In this document: one piece after another, positions 6,951 to 17,251 of the stretch | Numbering within the stretch: position 1 is the stretch's first letter | Layout: each line of letters starts with the position of its first letter | DNA from: Aquificaceae bacterium | GTDB taxonomy: Bacteria; Aquificota; Aquificia; Aquificales; Aquificaceae | NCBI GenBank assembly: GCA_015490215.1 | Contig: WFYH01000216.1 | Location: forward strand, 1 to 20,353 | Length of the DNA stretch: 20,353 nt | Direction of reading: 5' to 3' | Notes under the pieces: generated by a model | What the model was told of the DNA's origin: nothing | Seen by the model: the letters and a program-made list of their open reading frames with translations, nothing else | Databases searched by the model: none | Made by a program: the position numbers and the translations under genes

Positions 6951-6974
6951 AATATAAACCCTAAGGAACCCTAA
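6951..6974 (-). promoter_or_regulatory. Possible promoter with tandem TTAGGGTT repeats before the thioredoxin gene
   Basis: On the minus strand TTAGGGTT occurs twice (6974-6967 and 6964-6957) with a 10-base period, about one helical turn. It directly abuts TATATT (6956-6951), a 5/6 match to a sigma-70 -10 box, seven bases before the ATG. No good -35 box is present, which would fit an activator bound at the repeats. The upstream repeat overlaps the dcd stop codon. The two repeats are seen directly; promoter function is inference. Confidence 0.35.
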
Positions 6975-7503
6975 CGCAGATCTTGATCCATCTCTATCCT
7001 TGAGGGGGTTACGCCCCTTTGTCGCTGGTATTTGCCCGAGTATACCCTTTCGGGCATGGCATCAAGCCTTGCAAAAACTAATTGACATATCCTCATGCCC
7101 GTGTATAGCCTTATGGGAACGCTGTTGGCGTTGTAAAGCTCCAAGGTTATCTGACCTTCAAAACCCGCATCCACCCACCCCGCATTCTCTATAAACAGAC
7201 CGAGCCTGCCCAGAGAGGATCTGCCCTCCACAAAGGCGGTCACATTTGGGGGCAGTTTTATGTATTCACGGGTGGTGGCAAGGAGGAACTCTTTGGGTTT
7301 TATCTCAAAGCTACCTTCAACCCTGTAGACCCTTATCTTCCCGGCCCCCCTTTTCACATCTATGGTGTGACCTTCTTCGTATCGTCCTATCTCGCTCCCG
7401 AGCCTGAGGTCTACCGAAGAGCACTGAACCTGCTCGGGGTCAAGGGGGTCTATTACAAGCTCCCCCCTCTCAAGTAGATCCTTTATGGTTTTGTCGCTGA
7501 GGA

Positions 7504-7507
<4 letters not shown>
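6971..7507 (-). CDS. dcd: dCTP deaminase (possibly bifunctional deaminase/dUTPase type)
   Basis: The 178-residue protein matches the Dcd/dUTPase trimer family: SSVDLRLG (30-37), EGRSSLGRLG (94-103), AGWVDAGFEGQITLEL (109-124, catalytic Glu 123) and the C-terminal arm GKYQRQRGVTPSR (158-170). The reaction is dCTP to dUTP, feeding dTMP synthesis. The AGWVDAGF loop and the YQxQRGxTPSR arm look more like the archaeal/mycobacterial bifunctional enzymes, which also hydrolyse dUTP to dUMP, than E. coli Dcd, which has an AHRIDPGW-type loop. Bifunctionality is inferred from memory of those sequences. The ATG overlaps the cytochrome stop (7504-7507), so it is coupled to the alaS-cytochrome pair despite unrelated functions. 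Confidence 0.93.
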
Positions 7508-10553
<3,046 letters not shown>

Positions 10554-11264
10554 GTGGAGAAAAGGGAAAAGCTCTACGAAGGGAAGGCGAAGATAGTTTA
10601 CTCTACGGAAGATCCCGACAAGGTGATACTGTTTTTTAAAGACGAGGCGAGTGCCTTTGACGGTGTAAAGAAGGCAACCGTCAGGGGCAAGGGGGCTTTA
10701 AACAACGCTATATCTTCCATGATCTTTGAAATCCTTGCAAAAAAGGGAATAAAGAGCCACTACATACGAAAACTCTCCGACAACGAGATGCTCGTGTGGA
10801 GGGCAAAACCCTACGGGGTGGAGGTGGTGGTAAGGAACGTAGCGGCGGGAAGCATAGTAAAGAGGCTTGGTCTTAAGGAAGGAGAGAAATTCAAAAAACC
10901 CCTCGTTGAGCTTTTTTACAAAAACGACGAACTCCACGATCCCCTGATATGTGAAGCCCACGTTGAGCTTCTTGATCTTGCACCTCTTGAAGAGATACCC
11001 TCTATGAAGGAAATGGCGCTTAGGGTGAATGAGGTTTTGAGTCGTATATTCTCGGAAAAGGGCTTGCTGCTTGTAGACTTTAAATTGGAGTTCGGAAAGC
11101 TGCCAAGCGGAGAGCTTGCCCTGATAGATGAGATATCCCCTGACAGCATGAGGGTCTGGGACGCAAAGACGGGGGAAAAGCTTGACAAGGACAGGTTCAG
11201 GTTTGATCTGGGAGACCTTTTGGAAGGTTACAGGGAAATCCTCAGAAGGATGGAGGGGTTATGA
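10554..11264 (+). CDS. purC: Phosphoribosylaminoimidazole-succinocarboxamide (SAICAR) synthase
   Basis: The 236-residue ATP-dependent ligase joins CAIR and aspartate to give SAICAR in purine synthesis. Family motifs are in order: KLYEGKAK (6-13, ATP site), RNVAAGS (94-100) and DEISPDSMRVWDA (192-204). Length matches the bacterial monofunctional enzyme. The start is a GTG, with no ATG nearby that keeps the KLYEGKAK block, and only a weak Shine-Dalgarno. Its TGA overlaps the ATG of the methyltransferase gene in an ATGA (11261-11264). Confidence 0.96.
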   Translation: MEKREKLYEGKAKIVYSTEDPDKVILFFKDEASAFDGVKKATVRGKGALNNAISSMIFEILAKKGIKSHYIRKLSDNEMLVWRAKPYGVEVVVRNVAAGSIVKRLGLKEGEKFKKPLVELFYKNDELHDPLICEAHVELLDLAPLEEIPSMKEMALRVNEVLSRIFSEKGLLLVDFKLEFGKLPSGELALIDEISPDSMRVWDAKTGEKLDKDRFRFDLGDLLEGYREILRRMEGL

Positions 11265-11920
11265 ACTACAAAGGTGTGGCGGAAGTCTTTTCGCAGATAA
11301 GCAGGATTTACGACCGCTTTGTTTCCTTTGCCACCGCAGGAAGGATCCACTCTTGGCAAAGGGAGATGATAGGTTGGCTTTCCCCAAAGGGAAACTGGCT
11401 TGATGTGGGGACGGGCACGGGAGAGGTTCTAAATAAAGTCTCTTCTGTTCAAAAGGGGATATGCGTTGGAATAGATCCCTCCCTTGAGATGCTTAAGGTT
11501 GCAAAGGAAAAGTGCATAGGCAGCTACTTCGTTCAGGCGGTCGGTGAGGCTCTACCCTTCAGAGAGGGAACATTCTCTAACATTACCCTCTCCTTGGTCT
11601 TCAGACACCTTCAGGATCAGGAAGCCTTCCTCAAGGAAGCCTGCAGGGTTTTGGACAAGGACGGGCGCTTGGGAATGATAGACATAGTCAGGTTCAGGGG
11701 AACGGGGTTTCTGCTGTTTCTCTTGAGGGGTCCCCTCAGACCTGTAGGAAGGCTGATCTTCGGAGAGGAAAAGTGGGGCTTCTTTATCCACTCGGTGGAA
11801 AACAGCTTCACCCCTGATGAGATAAAGGGTATGTTGGAAAGGCACGGTTTTAGGGTTTTGATGGAGAAAAGGAGGCTCGGAGGACTCATATACATAACGG
11901 TGGCTTCTAAAACTGTCTGA
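11261..11920 (+). CDS. UbiE/MenG-like SAM-dependent methyltransferase (probable quinone synthesis)
   Basis: The 219-residue class I methyltransferase begins with the UbiE-type block IYDRFVSFATAGRIHSWQREM (16-36). SAM motif I WLDVGTGTG (46-54), GIDPSLEMLKVA and RVLDKDGRLGMIDI follow, and it closes with a RLGGLIYITVASK stretch that parallels the UbiE C-terminus. UbiE/MenG methylates demethylmenaquinone. In the Aquificaceae the main naphthoquinone is the methylthio-bearing methionaquinone, so the acceptor may be a related intermediate; that is inference. It is ATGA-coupled to purC without functional relation. The last 14 bases overlap the convergent pheS gene, leaving no room for a separate terminator. 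Confidence 0.75.
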   Translation: MNYKGVAEVFSQISRIYDRFVSFATAGRIHSWQREMIGWLSPKGNWLDVGTGTGEVLNKVSSVQKGICVGIDPSLEMLKVAKEKCIGSYFVQAVGEALPFREGTFSNITLSLVFRHLQDQEAFLKEACRVLDKDGRLGMIDIVRFRGTGFLLFLLRGPLRPVGRLIFGEEKWGFFIHSVENSFTPDEIKGMLERHGFRVLMEKRRLGGLIYITVASKTV

Positions 11921-12920
11921 GGAACCTTATATCGTTTTCGTAAAAGAGCTTTATATTGTCTATCCTGAAAAGGAGCATGGCGAGCCTTTCCACACCCATG
12001 CCGAAGGCAAAACCTTGGTATATCTCAGTATCCACTCTGCAGTTTTCTAAAACCGCAGGGTGGACCATTCCGCACCCCATAACCTCAAGCCAACCCGTAT
12101 TTTTACAGACCCTGCACCCCTTTTGATTACAGATAACGCAACCTATGTCCACCTCTGCGGAGGGTTCTGTGAAGGGAAAGTAGGATGCCCTGAACCTAAC
12201 GGGAACGTCCTTTTGGAAAAACTCCCTTAAGAACTCCTCTATAACGAACTTCATATGGGGAAAGCTTATATTCTCGTCCACTACAAGACCTTCTACCTGA
12301 TGGAACACCGGAGAGTGGGTCGGGTCATCGTCCCGACGGTAGACCCTTCCGGGTGCTATCATCTGTATCGGAGGCTTTTGGGAAAGCATCGTTCTTATCT
12401 GAACGGGAGAGGTGTGGGTTCTCAGGAGGTATCCCTCCTTGTTGATGTAAAAGGTGTCCTGCATGTCCCTTGCGGGGTGGTCTTTGGGGATGTTGAGCTT
12501 GTCAAAGTTGTAATCCTCAAGCTCTATTTCGGGACCTTGCTCAACGGAAAAGCCCATCCCCCTAAATATTTCAACTATCCTCTCAAGGGTAAGGGTTATC
12601 GGATGAACGGATCCTATAGTGTTCTCCAAAGGCAGGGTAAGGTCCTGCCACTCTCTTAAAAGCTTTTCCTCAAGCTCTTTCCTTCTTATTTCTTCCTCTT
12701 TCTTTTTTATCTCCTCCTCTATCAGCTCCTTAAGGGCGTTGACCCTTTTGCCGTAATCCCTCCTCTCCTCGGGAGGGATCTCCTTTATCCTCTTTAGAGC
12801 TTGACTTACCAGCCCCTTTTTGCCTAAGTATTTAGCCTTTACCTGCTGAAGCTCGTGTAAATCTTTGCAGGAAGAAATTTCTCCGAGGGCTGAACTTTTT
12901 ATCTCCTCAAGATCCTGCAT
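11907..12920 (-). CDS. pheS: Phenylalanyl-tRNA synthetase alpha subunit
   Basis: I choose the ATG at 12920 (337 residues): the N-terminus MQDLEEIKSSAL then aligns with known PheS. The open frame runs back to a TTG at 12950 that would lie inside rplT. The N-terminal coiled coil contains VKAKYLGKKG, followed by class II motif 2 RVYRRDDDPTHSPVFHQVEG and motif 3 GFAFGMGVERLAMLL (303-317). Four cysteines in CVICNQKGCRVC (261, 264, 269, 272) look like the metal-binding knuckle seen in some bacterial PheS. The ATG follows the rplT stop by one base, so translation is probably coupled. pheT, the beta subunit, is not downstream; the convergent methyltransferase gene is there instead, so pheT must be unlinked. 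Confidence 0.96.
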   Translation of the reverse strand: MQDLEEIKSSALGEISSCKDLHELQQVKAKYLGKKGLVSQALKRIKEIPPEERRDYGKRVNALKELIEEEIKKKEEEIRRKELEEKLLREWQDLTLPLENTIGSVHPITLTLERIVEIFRGMGFSVEQGPEIELEDYNFDKLNIPKDHPARDMQDTFYINKEGYLLRTHTSPVQIRTMLSQKPPIQMIAPGRVYRRDDDPTHSPVFHQVEGLVVDENISFPHMKFVIEEFLREFFQKDVPVRFRASYFPFTEPSAEVDIGCVICNQKGCRVCKNTGWLEVMGCGMVHPAVLENCRVDTEIYQGFAFGMGVERLAMLLFRIDNIKLFYENDIRFLRQF

Positions 12921-12921
12921 A

Positions 12922-13272
12922 TTATCCGAGGGCTTCTTTTGCCTTTTCAACCACCTTTGCGAAGGCTTCGGGATCCCTTACCGCCATGTCCGCAAGTATC
13001 TTTCTGTCCAACTCTATACCCGCCTTCTTAAGACCGTTTATAAACCTGCTGTAAGAGAGTCCGTAGGGTCTGACGGCAGCGTTTATACGGGCTATCCAAA
13101 GCCTCCTAAACTCCCTCTTTCTCAGGCGCCTGTCCCTGTATTGGTAGTAGAGCGCCCTCATTACCGCTTCTTTTGCCCTCCTGTAGGAGGTATGGCGCAT
13201 TCCCCTGTAGCCCTTGGCGAGCTTGAGGATCTTCTTCTTCCTTTTCCTTGAAGAGGGACCTTTCACTCTCAT
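12922..13272 (-). CDS. rplT: 50S ribosomal protein L20
   Basis: This 116-residue basic protein has normal L20 length and sequence, including [24 protein letters not shown] and [20 protein letters not shown]20 binds 23S rRNA early in 50S assembly and in many bacteria represses the infC-rpmI-rplT operon. Here rplT stands without infC and rpmI: topA precedes it by 27 bases and pheS follows by one base. An ideal AAGGAGG (13280-13286) lies seven bases before the ATG. Confidence 0.97.
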   Translation of the reverse strand: MRVKGPSSRKRKKKILKLAKGYRGMRHTSYRRAKEAVMRALYYQYRDRRLRKREFRRLWIARINAAVRPYGLSYSRFINGLKKAGIELDRKILADMAVRDPEAFAKVVEKAKEALG

Positions 13273-13279
13273 CGGTTTG

Positions 13280-13286
13280 CCTCCTT
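13280..13286 (-). promoter_or_regulatory. Consensus Shine-Dalgarno of rplT
   Basis: AAGGAGG on the minus strand, seven bases before the L20 ATG. It stands out because several other genes in the window have no recognisable site, and it fits the high expression expected of a ribosomal protein. Confidence 0.75.
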
Positions 13287-13299
13287 GAAAATGGGGAAG

Positions 13300-14907
13300 T
13301 TATTTTACCACGAAAAGGAGATCCATTATTTCCCTCACGACCTCCTTCCAATCTCTTTTTCCCTCTTCTACCTCGTCAAGGAGCTTTTCCATCTTGGCGG
13401 TGAAGTTGTAATCCATCAAAAGCGGAAAGTTTTCGCTCAAAAAGTCAACCACCTGAAAGGCGGTCTCCGTAGGGTATAGGGATTTCCTCTTTTGAAGAAC
13501 GTAACCCCTATCTTTTAGTGTCTTTACTATGGTTGCGTAGGTGGAGGGTCTGCCTATACCGAGCTTCTCCAGAGTCTTTACAAGGGAACCCTCCGTGTAT
13601 CGGGGCGGGGGTTGGGTCTTCTTTTCGCTGATGAAAGCCTTTATAAGCTTCAGAAGGTCTCCCACTTCCAAGGGCGGAAGGGGTTTTTCCTCAATATCGG
13701 AAGGGTAAACTTCGGACCAACCCTTGAACTTTACCCTCAGCCCCTTTGCGATCATTATCAGGGGGTTTTTCAAAAGCGGAGAGACTACTTCAATGTATAC
13801 CTCCTGCCTTTCCAGCTCCATATCCGCCATGAGCGAGGCTAAGGTTCTTGCCCTTATGAGTTCGTAAAGCGCCCTTTCTTCCTCCGAAAGGTCTGCAGGT
13901 TCCTTTAGAGACGTGGGTCTTATGCACTCGTGGGCACCTTGGGCGAGGGCTTTGTCTTTGAACCTTCTGATACGCCCGACGAACTCTTTTCCGAAACGGT
14001 TTTCTATGTAACCGAGCACCTTGCGGGCAAAACCCTCCGCCATCCTGTGGCTGTCTGTTCTCGGGTAGGTGATGTAGCCCCTCTCGTAGAGGCGCTGGGC
14101 TATCCTTTGGGTTTTTTCCACAGAAAAGGAGAGCTTGGCGTTCGCCTCACTTTGGAGTGTAGAGGTTACAAAGGGTTTGGGAGGGGGAACCTTTTCTTCC
14201 TTCGTGCGGACTTCCTTAACGCTGAAGAAGCCCTTTTCAATCTTTTTGAGAATAATCTTGGCGTCGGAGGGGTTTTCGTATCTGTAATCGTAAAGGGCTT
14301 CAAAGGTTTGTCCCCCCTTCTCCAGCAGTGCCTTAACGTAGTAGTATCTCTTGGCTTTGAAATTTTGAATCTCCCTCTCCCTCTCTACTATAAGCCTCAG
14401 AGCCGGTGACTGGACACGTCCTGCGGAGAGTTTGAAGTTTTTAAACTCTCTCCAAAGTATGGGAGATATCTTGTAGCCTATGAGACGGTCCAGTATCCTT
14501 CTGGCGAACTGGGAGTGCACCATGGGCATATTCAGCTCGCCCGCCCTTTCTACAGCCTCCTTCAGGGCTTGGGGGGTTATCTCGTAGAAGGTAGCCCTCT
14601 TTACCCTGTCGTTTACTTTCACAAGCTCCTTAAAGAGAAAATAGGCTATCGCCTCTCCCTCCCTGTCGGGGTCGGTTCCTACGTAAACCTCTCGGGATTT
14701 GCGTGCCAATCTCTTGAGGGCGTCAACGAGCTTTTTCTTCCCCCTCACATAAACGTATTTCGCCCTTAGGGTTTCCTCGTCCACCCCCAGCTCTTTAGGT
14801 GGCAAATCCTTTATGTGACCGAGGGTTGCCTTTACGGTGAAATCCCTGCCCAGATACTTAGCTATGGTCTTTGCCTTGGTGGGGGACTCTACAACGAACA
14901 GGAACAT
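13300..14907 (-). CDS. topA: DNA topoisomerase I (type IA), short form
   Basis: The 535-residue enzyme has the Toprim domain at the N-terminus (VVESPTKAKTIAKYLG with Glu 7; TDPDREGEA with Asp 79, Asp 81 and Glu 83 for metal binding) and the catalytic tyrosine in YITYPRTDS (Tyr 281). SAGRVQSPALRLIVERE and LGIGRPSTYATIV follow in family order. It relaxes negative supercoils by a 5'-phosphotyrosine intermediate. It stops after the core domains: the C-terminal zinc-ribbon repeats of E. coli TopA (865 residues) are absent and no CxxC pairs are present. As I recall, Aquifex TopA is similarly short, so this is likely natural. The ATG follows directly on the hslU stop. Confidence 0.95.
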   Translation of the reverse strand: MFLFVVESPTKAKTIAKYLGRDFTVKATLGHIKDLPPKELGVDEETLRAKYVYVRGKKKLVDALKRLARKSREVYVGTDPDREGEAIAYFLFKELVKVNDRVKRATFYEITPQALKEAVERAGELNMPMVHSQFARRILDRLIGYKISPILWREFKNFKLSAGRVQSPALRLIVEREREIQNFKAKRYYYVKALLEKGGQTFEALYDYRYENPSDAKIILKKIEKGFFSVKEVRTKEEKVPPPKPFVTSTLQSEANAKLSFSVEKTQRIAQRLYERGYITYPRTDSHRMAEGFARKVLGYIENRFGKEFVGRIRRFKDKALAQGAHECIRPTSLKEPADLSEEERALYELIRARTLASLMADMELERQEVYIEVVSPLLKNPLIMIAKGLRVKFKGWSEVYPSDIEEKPLPPLEVGDLLKLIKAFISEKKTQPPPRYTEGSLVKTLEKLGIGRPSTYATIVKTLKDRGYVLQKRKSLYPTETAFQVVDFLSENFPLLMDYNFTAKMEKLLDEVEEGKRDWKEVVREIMDLLFVVK

Positions 14908-16257
14908 CTACAGGATGTATCTGCTCAGCTCCTCGTCCTTTACGAGATCTGAGAGCTTAGCCCTTACGAACTTGCTGTCTATTATAATGTGCTGACCGCT
15001 CATCTCGGGGGCGTTAAAGGATATATCCTCAAGGAGCCTTTCCATAACCGTGTGAAGCCTTCTGGCTCCTATGTTTTCCGTTTTGGAGTTTATCTCCTCC
15101 GAGAGGCGGGCTATCTCCTCCACCGCATCTTCGGTAAACTGGATCTCCACACCCTCTGTTCTCATAAGCTCTATATACTGCTTGGTCAAGGCGTTTTCGG
15201 GTTCGGTGAGGATCCTTACAAAGTCATCCTTGGTCAGGGGCTTTAGCTCCACCCTTATGGGAAACCTTCCCTGAAGCTCGGGGATAAGATCGGAAGGTTT
15301 AGCCATGTGGAAGGCTCCCGCCCCTATGAAGAGGATATGGTCCGTTTTCACAGGTCCGTATTTGGTGTTTACGGTGGTTCCCTCAAGGATAGGAAGGAGA
15401 TCCCTTTGAACTCCTTCCCTTGAGACGCCGGGACCCGCACCGGGGGTCTTTACCGCTATCTTGTCTATCTCGTCTATGAAGATTATCCCGAAGTTCTCAG
15501 CCCTATAGACAGCCTCTCGGGCTACCTCGTCCCTGTCTATGAGCTTTTCTGCCTCCTCCTGCTCAAGAAGGGTTAGAGCCTCCTTTACCTTAACCCTCCT
15601 TTTCTTCCTTGAGGGCACTATGCCTGAGAGCATCTCCCTGAGCTGGTTTTCAAGCTCCTCAAAGCCGGGCGGTCCGGCTATGCCTATCATGGGAACTACT
15701 TTCTCTTGAACGTCTATCTCTATGGTTCTGTCGTCAAGCTCACCGCTTCTGAGCTTTTGGCGCAGTTCCTCCCTCTTTGTGGTGTCTTTGGGTTCTCTTA
15801 TCCCGAAGCTGGTAAACTGCTGGGGCATTAGGTAGTCAAGTATCCTTTCCTCTGCAAGGCGCTTTGCCCTCTGGCGCACCTCTTCCATCTTTTCCTTTTT
15901 GACCATCTGAAAGGAGACTTCCACCAGCTCCCTTACCATGGACTCTACGTCCCTTCCTACGTAGCCCACCTCTGTGTATTTGGTGGCCTCAACCTTCACA
16001 AAGGGAGCCTTTATGAGGGAGGCAAGCCTGCGGGCTATCTCCGTCTTACCCACACCGGTGGGACCTATCATCAGGATGTTTTTGGGGACCACCTCGTCCC
16101 TTATGTATTCGGGAAGCTTTTGCCTGCGCCAGCGGTTGCGAAGGGCTACCGCAACAGCCCTCTTGGCTTCCTCTTGACCTACAACGTATTTATCAAGCTC
16201 CTGAACTATCCTCTTGGGCGTAAGCTCTTCAAGGAGATCAGAAAGGGATTTCGTCAT
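14908..16257 (-). CDS. hslU: ATP-dependent protease ATPase subunit HslU (ClpY)
   Basis: The 449-residue AAA+ unfoldase has [17 protein letters not shown] at the N-terminus, Walker A GPTGVGKT (65-72), pore loop GYVG (98-101) and an intermediate domain about 115-250. Walker [11 protein letters not shown] follows (256-265), then an arginine-rich sensor 2 region [18 protein letters not shown] and the C-terminal LSRYIL that docks into HslV. It unfolds proteins for the HslV peptidase. hslV is not adjacent; the upstream gene encodes an unrelated protein whose last 20 bases overlap hslU. The ATG at 16257 is the only plausible start. Confidence 0.97.
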   Translation of the reverse strand: MTKSLSDLLEELTPKRIVQELDKYVVGQEEAKRAVAVALRNRWRRQKLPEYIRDEVVPKNILMIGPTGVGKTEIARRLASLIKAPFVKVEATKYTEVGYVGRDVESMVRELVEVSFQMVKKEKMEEVRQRAKRLAEERILDYLMPQQFTSFGIREPKDTTKREELRQKLRSGELDDRTIEIDVQEKVVPMIGIAGPPGFEELENQLREMLSGIVPSRKKRRVKVKEALTLLEQEEAEKLIDRDEVAREAVYRAENFGIIFIDEIDKIAVKTPGAGPGVSREGVQRDLLPILEGTTVNTKYGPVKTDHILFIGAGAFHMAKPSDLIPELQGRFPIRVELKPLTKDDFVRILTEPENALTKQYIELMRTEGVEIQFTEDAVEEIARLSEEINSKTENIGARRLHTVMERLLEDISFNAPEMSGQHIIIDSKFVRAKLSDLVKDEELSRYIL

Positions 16258-16702
16258 CGCCCGAACCTCTCTTGGAGACCTCCTTGGGTATGCTTTTTAC
16301 CACATCCTCCAAGAACTTATCTATGTCCTCGGGAAACTTCTCAAACTTAGGCTCTACGGGGAAGAACCTCTTTACTATCTCCACGGGCGGGTTGCCCCAA
16401 CCTATGGCGGGAACGATGTTCTTTGCCCCCCTCCTTGCCGCCTCTTTGTAAGCTATCTTGTAACCCTCCCTGAAGGCGGTTTCTATGTCATTGAAGCGCT
16501 CTATCTCGTCCCCAAGCTCGTAAAGGACTATGTCGTAAGTGGTTTTCTTAAACCTCTCCCAATCCTTTATGGCTACTATGTAGCTTTTTCCCGACCACTG
16601 CTTGAGCTGAACCGACTTTAGGTTTCCGAGCTTGAAGGCGAGGATGTAGTAGTCTATAAGTTGTCTTTCCGCATACACGTCCAAGAAGAAGAAAAATTCC
16701 AT
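16238..16702 (-). CDS. Unrecognised 154-residue protein with an SSB-like acidic C-terminal tail
   Basis: I do not recognise a family. The N-terminus ([14 protein letters not shown]) looks like an alpha/beta core with an unusual run of four Phe. The middle is rich in Tyr/Lys, with a possible helical stretch [19 protein letters not shown] (76-94) and a WGNPP turn (102-106). The C-terminus is a charged helix ending in GDDEIPF, which mimics the DDDIPF tip of single-stranded DNA-binding proteins. No signal peptide or membrane helix is clear. Codon usage and composition resemble the neighbours. The final 20 bases overlap the start of hslU, so part of the tail is constrained by HslU codons 1-6. The start is an ATG without a Shine-Dalgarno; fur lies 43 bases upstream. 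Confidence 0.75.
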   Translation of the reverse strand: MEFFFFLDVYAERQLIDYYILAFKLGNLKSVQLKQWSGKSYIVAIKDWERFKKTTYDIVLYELGDEIERFNDIETAFREGYKIAYKEAARRGAKNIVPAIGWGNPPVEIVKRFFPVEPKFEKFPEDIDKFLEDVVKSIPKEVSKRGSGDDEIPF

Positions 16703-16707
16703 GGCTT

Positions 16708-16737
16708 AAAAAATATTACACCAAGTCGCAAGGTGCA
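16708..16737 (-). terminator. Possible weak intrinsic terminator after the Fur-family gene
   Basis: On the minus strand TGCACC (16737-16732) can pair with GGTGTA (16722-16717), one G-U pair included, around a nine-base loop, followed by an AT-rich run with six consecutive T residues (16713-16708). The stem is short, so termination may be partial. Confidence 0.35.
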
Positions 16738-16745
16738 GGGACGGT

Positions 16746-17189
16746 TCAGGAAGCCTTTTCCGCCTTCTTTTTCCTACACTCGGGGCAGAGACCGTAAACG
16801 TTTACCGAGTAACCTTCGGTGGTGAACCCCTCCAGCTCGGGGGGTATATCAAGATCCTTGGAAAGGTAGATGTCCTTTATGGCTCCGCAACTTACGCATA
16901 TAAGGTGATGGTGCTTTTCCGTATTGGCATCGTAACGGGCAGAGCTTCCCCAGTAACAAACCTTTTTAGCAAGACCCATCTGCTCCAAGGTTTCAACAGT
17001 TCTGTATACGGTTGCCAAAGACACGAATGGGTATCTTTTCTTTACCTCCTCGTAGATCTCTTCTACCGTGGGGTGGTTTTTGGAGCTGAGAAGTATCTCG
17101 TAGACCGCCACCCGCTGGGGAGTTATTTTAAGCCCCGCCTTCCTGCACTTCTCTATAAAATTGTTGATCATACGCTCTTTGCTCTCCAT
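16746..17189 (-). CDS. Fur/PerR-family metal-dependent transcriptional repressor
   Basis: I place the start at the ATG at 17189 (147 residues); the open frame reaches a TTG at 17225, but that region looks like promoter. ATG 17171 is a second possibility. The winged-helix domain contains GLKITPQRVAVYEIL and SLATVYRTVETL, and the regulatory metal region contains HHHLIC (His 93-95). Two CxxC pairs (Cys 98/101 and 135/138) form the structural zinc site. Asp 106 in KDIY is at the position where PerR has Asp and Fur has Glu, which suggests PerR-like peroxide sensing. The His usually found before the YG(L/V)C block is a Tyr here (EGYSVNVYG), so the regulatory site is not a standard PerR site. It lies between a CooS-like gene and the hslU run and may control either. 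Confidence 0.88.
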   Translation of the reverse strand: MESKERMINNFIEKCRKAGLKITPQRVAVYEILLSSKNHPTVEEIYEEVKKRYPFVSLATVYRTVETLEQMGLAKKVCYWGSSARYDANTEKHHHLICVSCGAIKDIYLSKDLDIPPELEGFTTEGYSVNVYGLCPECRKKKAEKAS

Positions 17190-17196
17190 GCATATT

Positions 17197-17225
17197 AATA
17201 TAGCTGTCATAGTGATATCTTTCAA
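17197..17225 (-). promoter_or_regulatory. Sigma-70-type promoter of the Fur-family gene, with palindrome over the -10 box
   Basis: On the minus strand TTGAAA (17225-17220) and TATATT (17202-17197) are separated by exactly 17 bases. The predicted transcript starts at or next to the ATG at 17189, so the mRNA would be leaderless. The 10-base palindrome ATATTAATAT (17192-17201) covers the -10 region and is a candidate operator for autoregulation. A second TTGAAA lies 13 bases further upstream (17238-17233). Confidence 0.5.
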
Positions 17226-17251
17226 TAAAAATTTTCAAATGAAATATTTTC

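Noticed and set aside
12921..12950. Start of pheS at TTG 12950
   Set aside because: It would lie inside rplT; the ATG one base after the rplT stop gives the normal PheS N-terminus.
13930..14409. 159-codon plus-strand frame opposite topA
   Set aside because: It is a shadow of topA covering the catalytic Tyr region, with no independent support.
16238..16702. Calling the 154-residue protein a single-stranded DNA-binding protein from its DDEIPF end
   Set aside because: The N-terminal OB-fold signature of SSB is absent, and the tail overlaps hslU codons, so the resemblance alone cannot carry the name.
17190..17225. N-terminal extension of the Fur-family protein from TTG 17225 or ATG 17210
   Set aside because: This stretch holds a well-spaced -35/-10 pair, and the added residues are not Fur-like.
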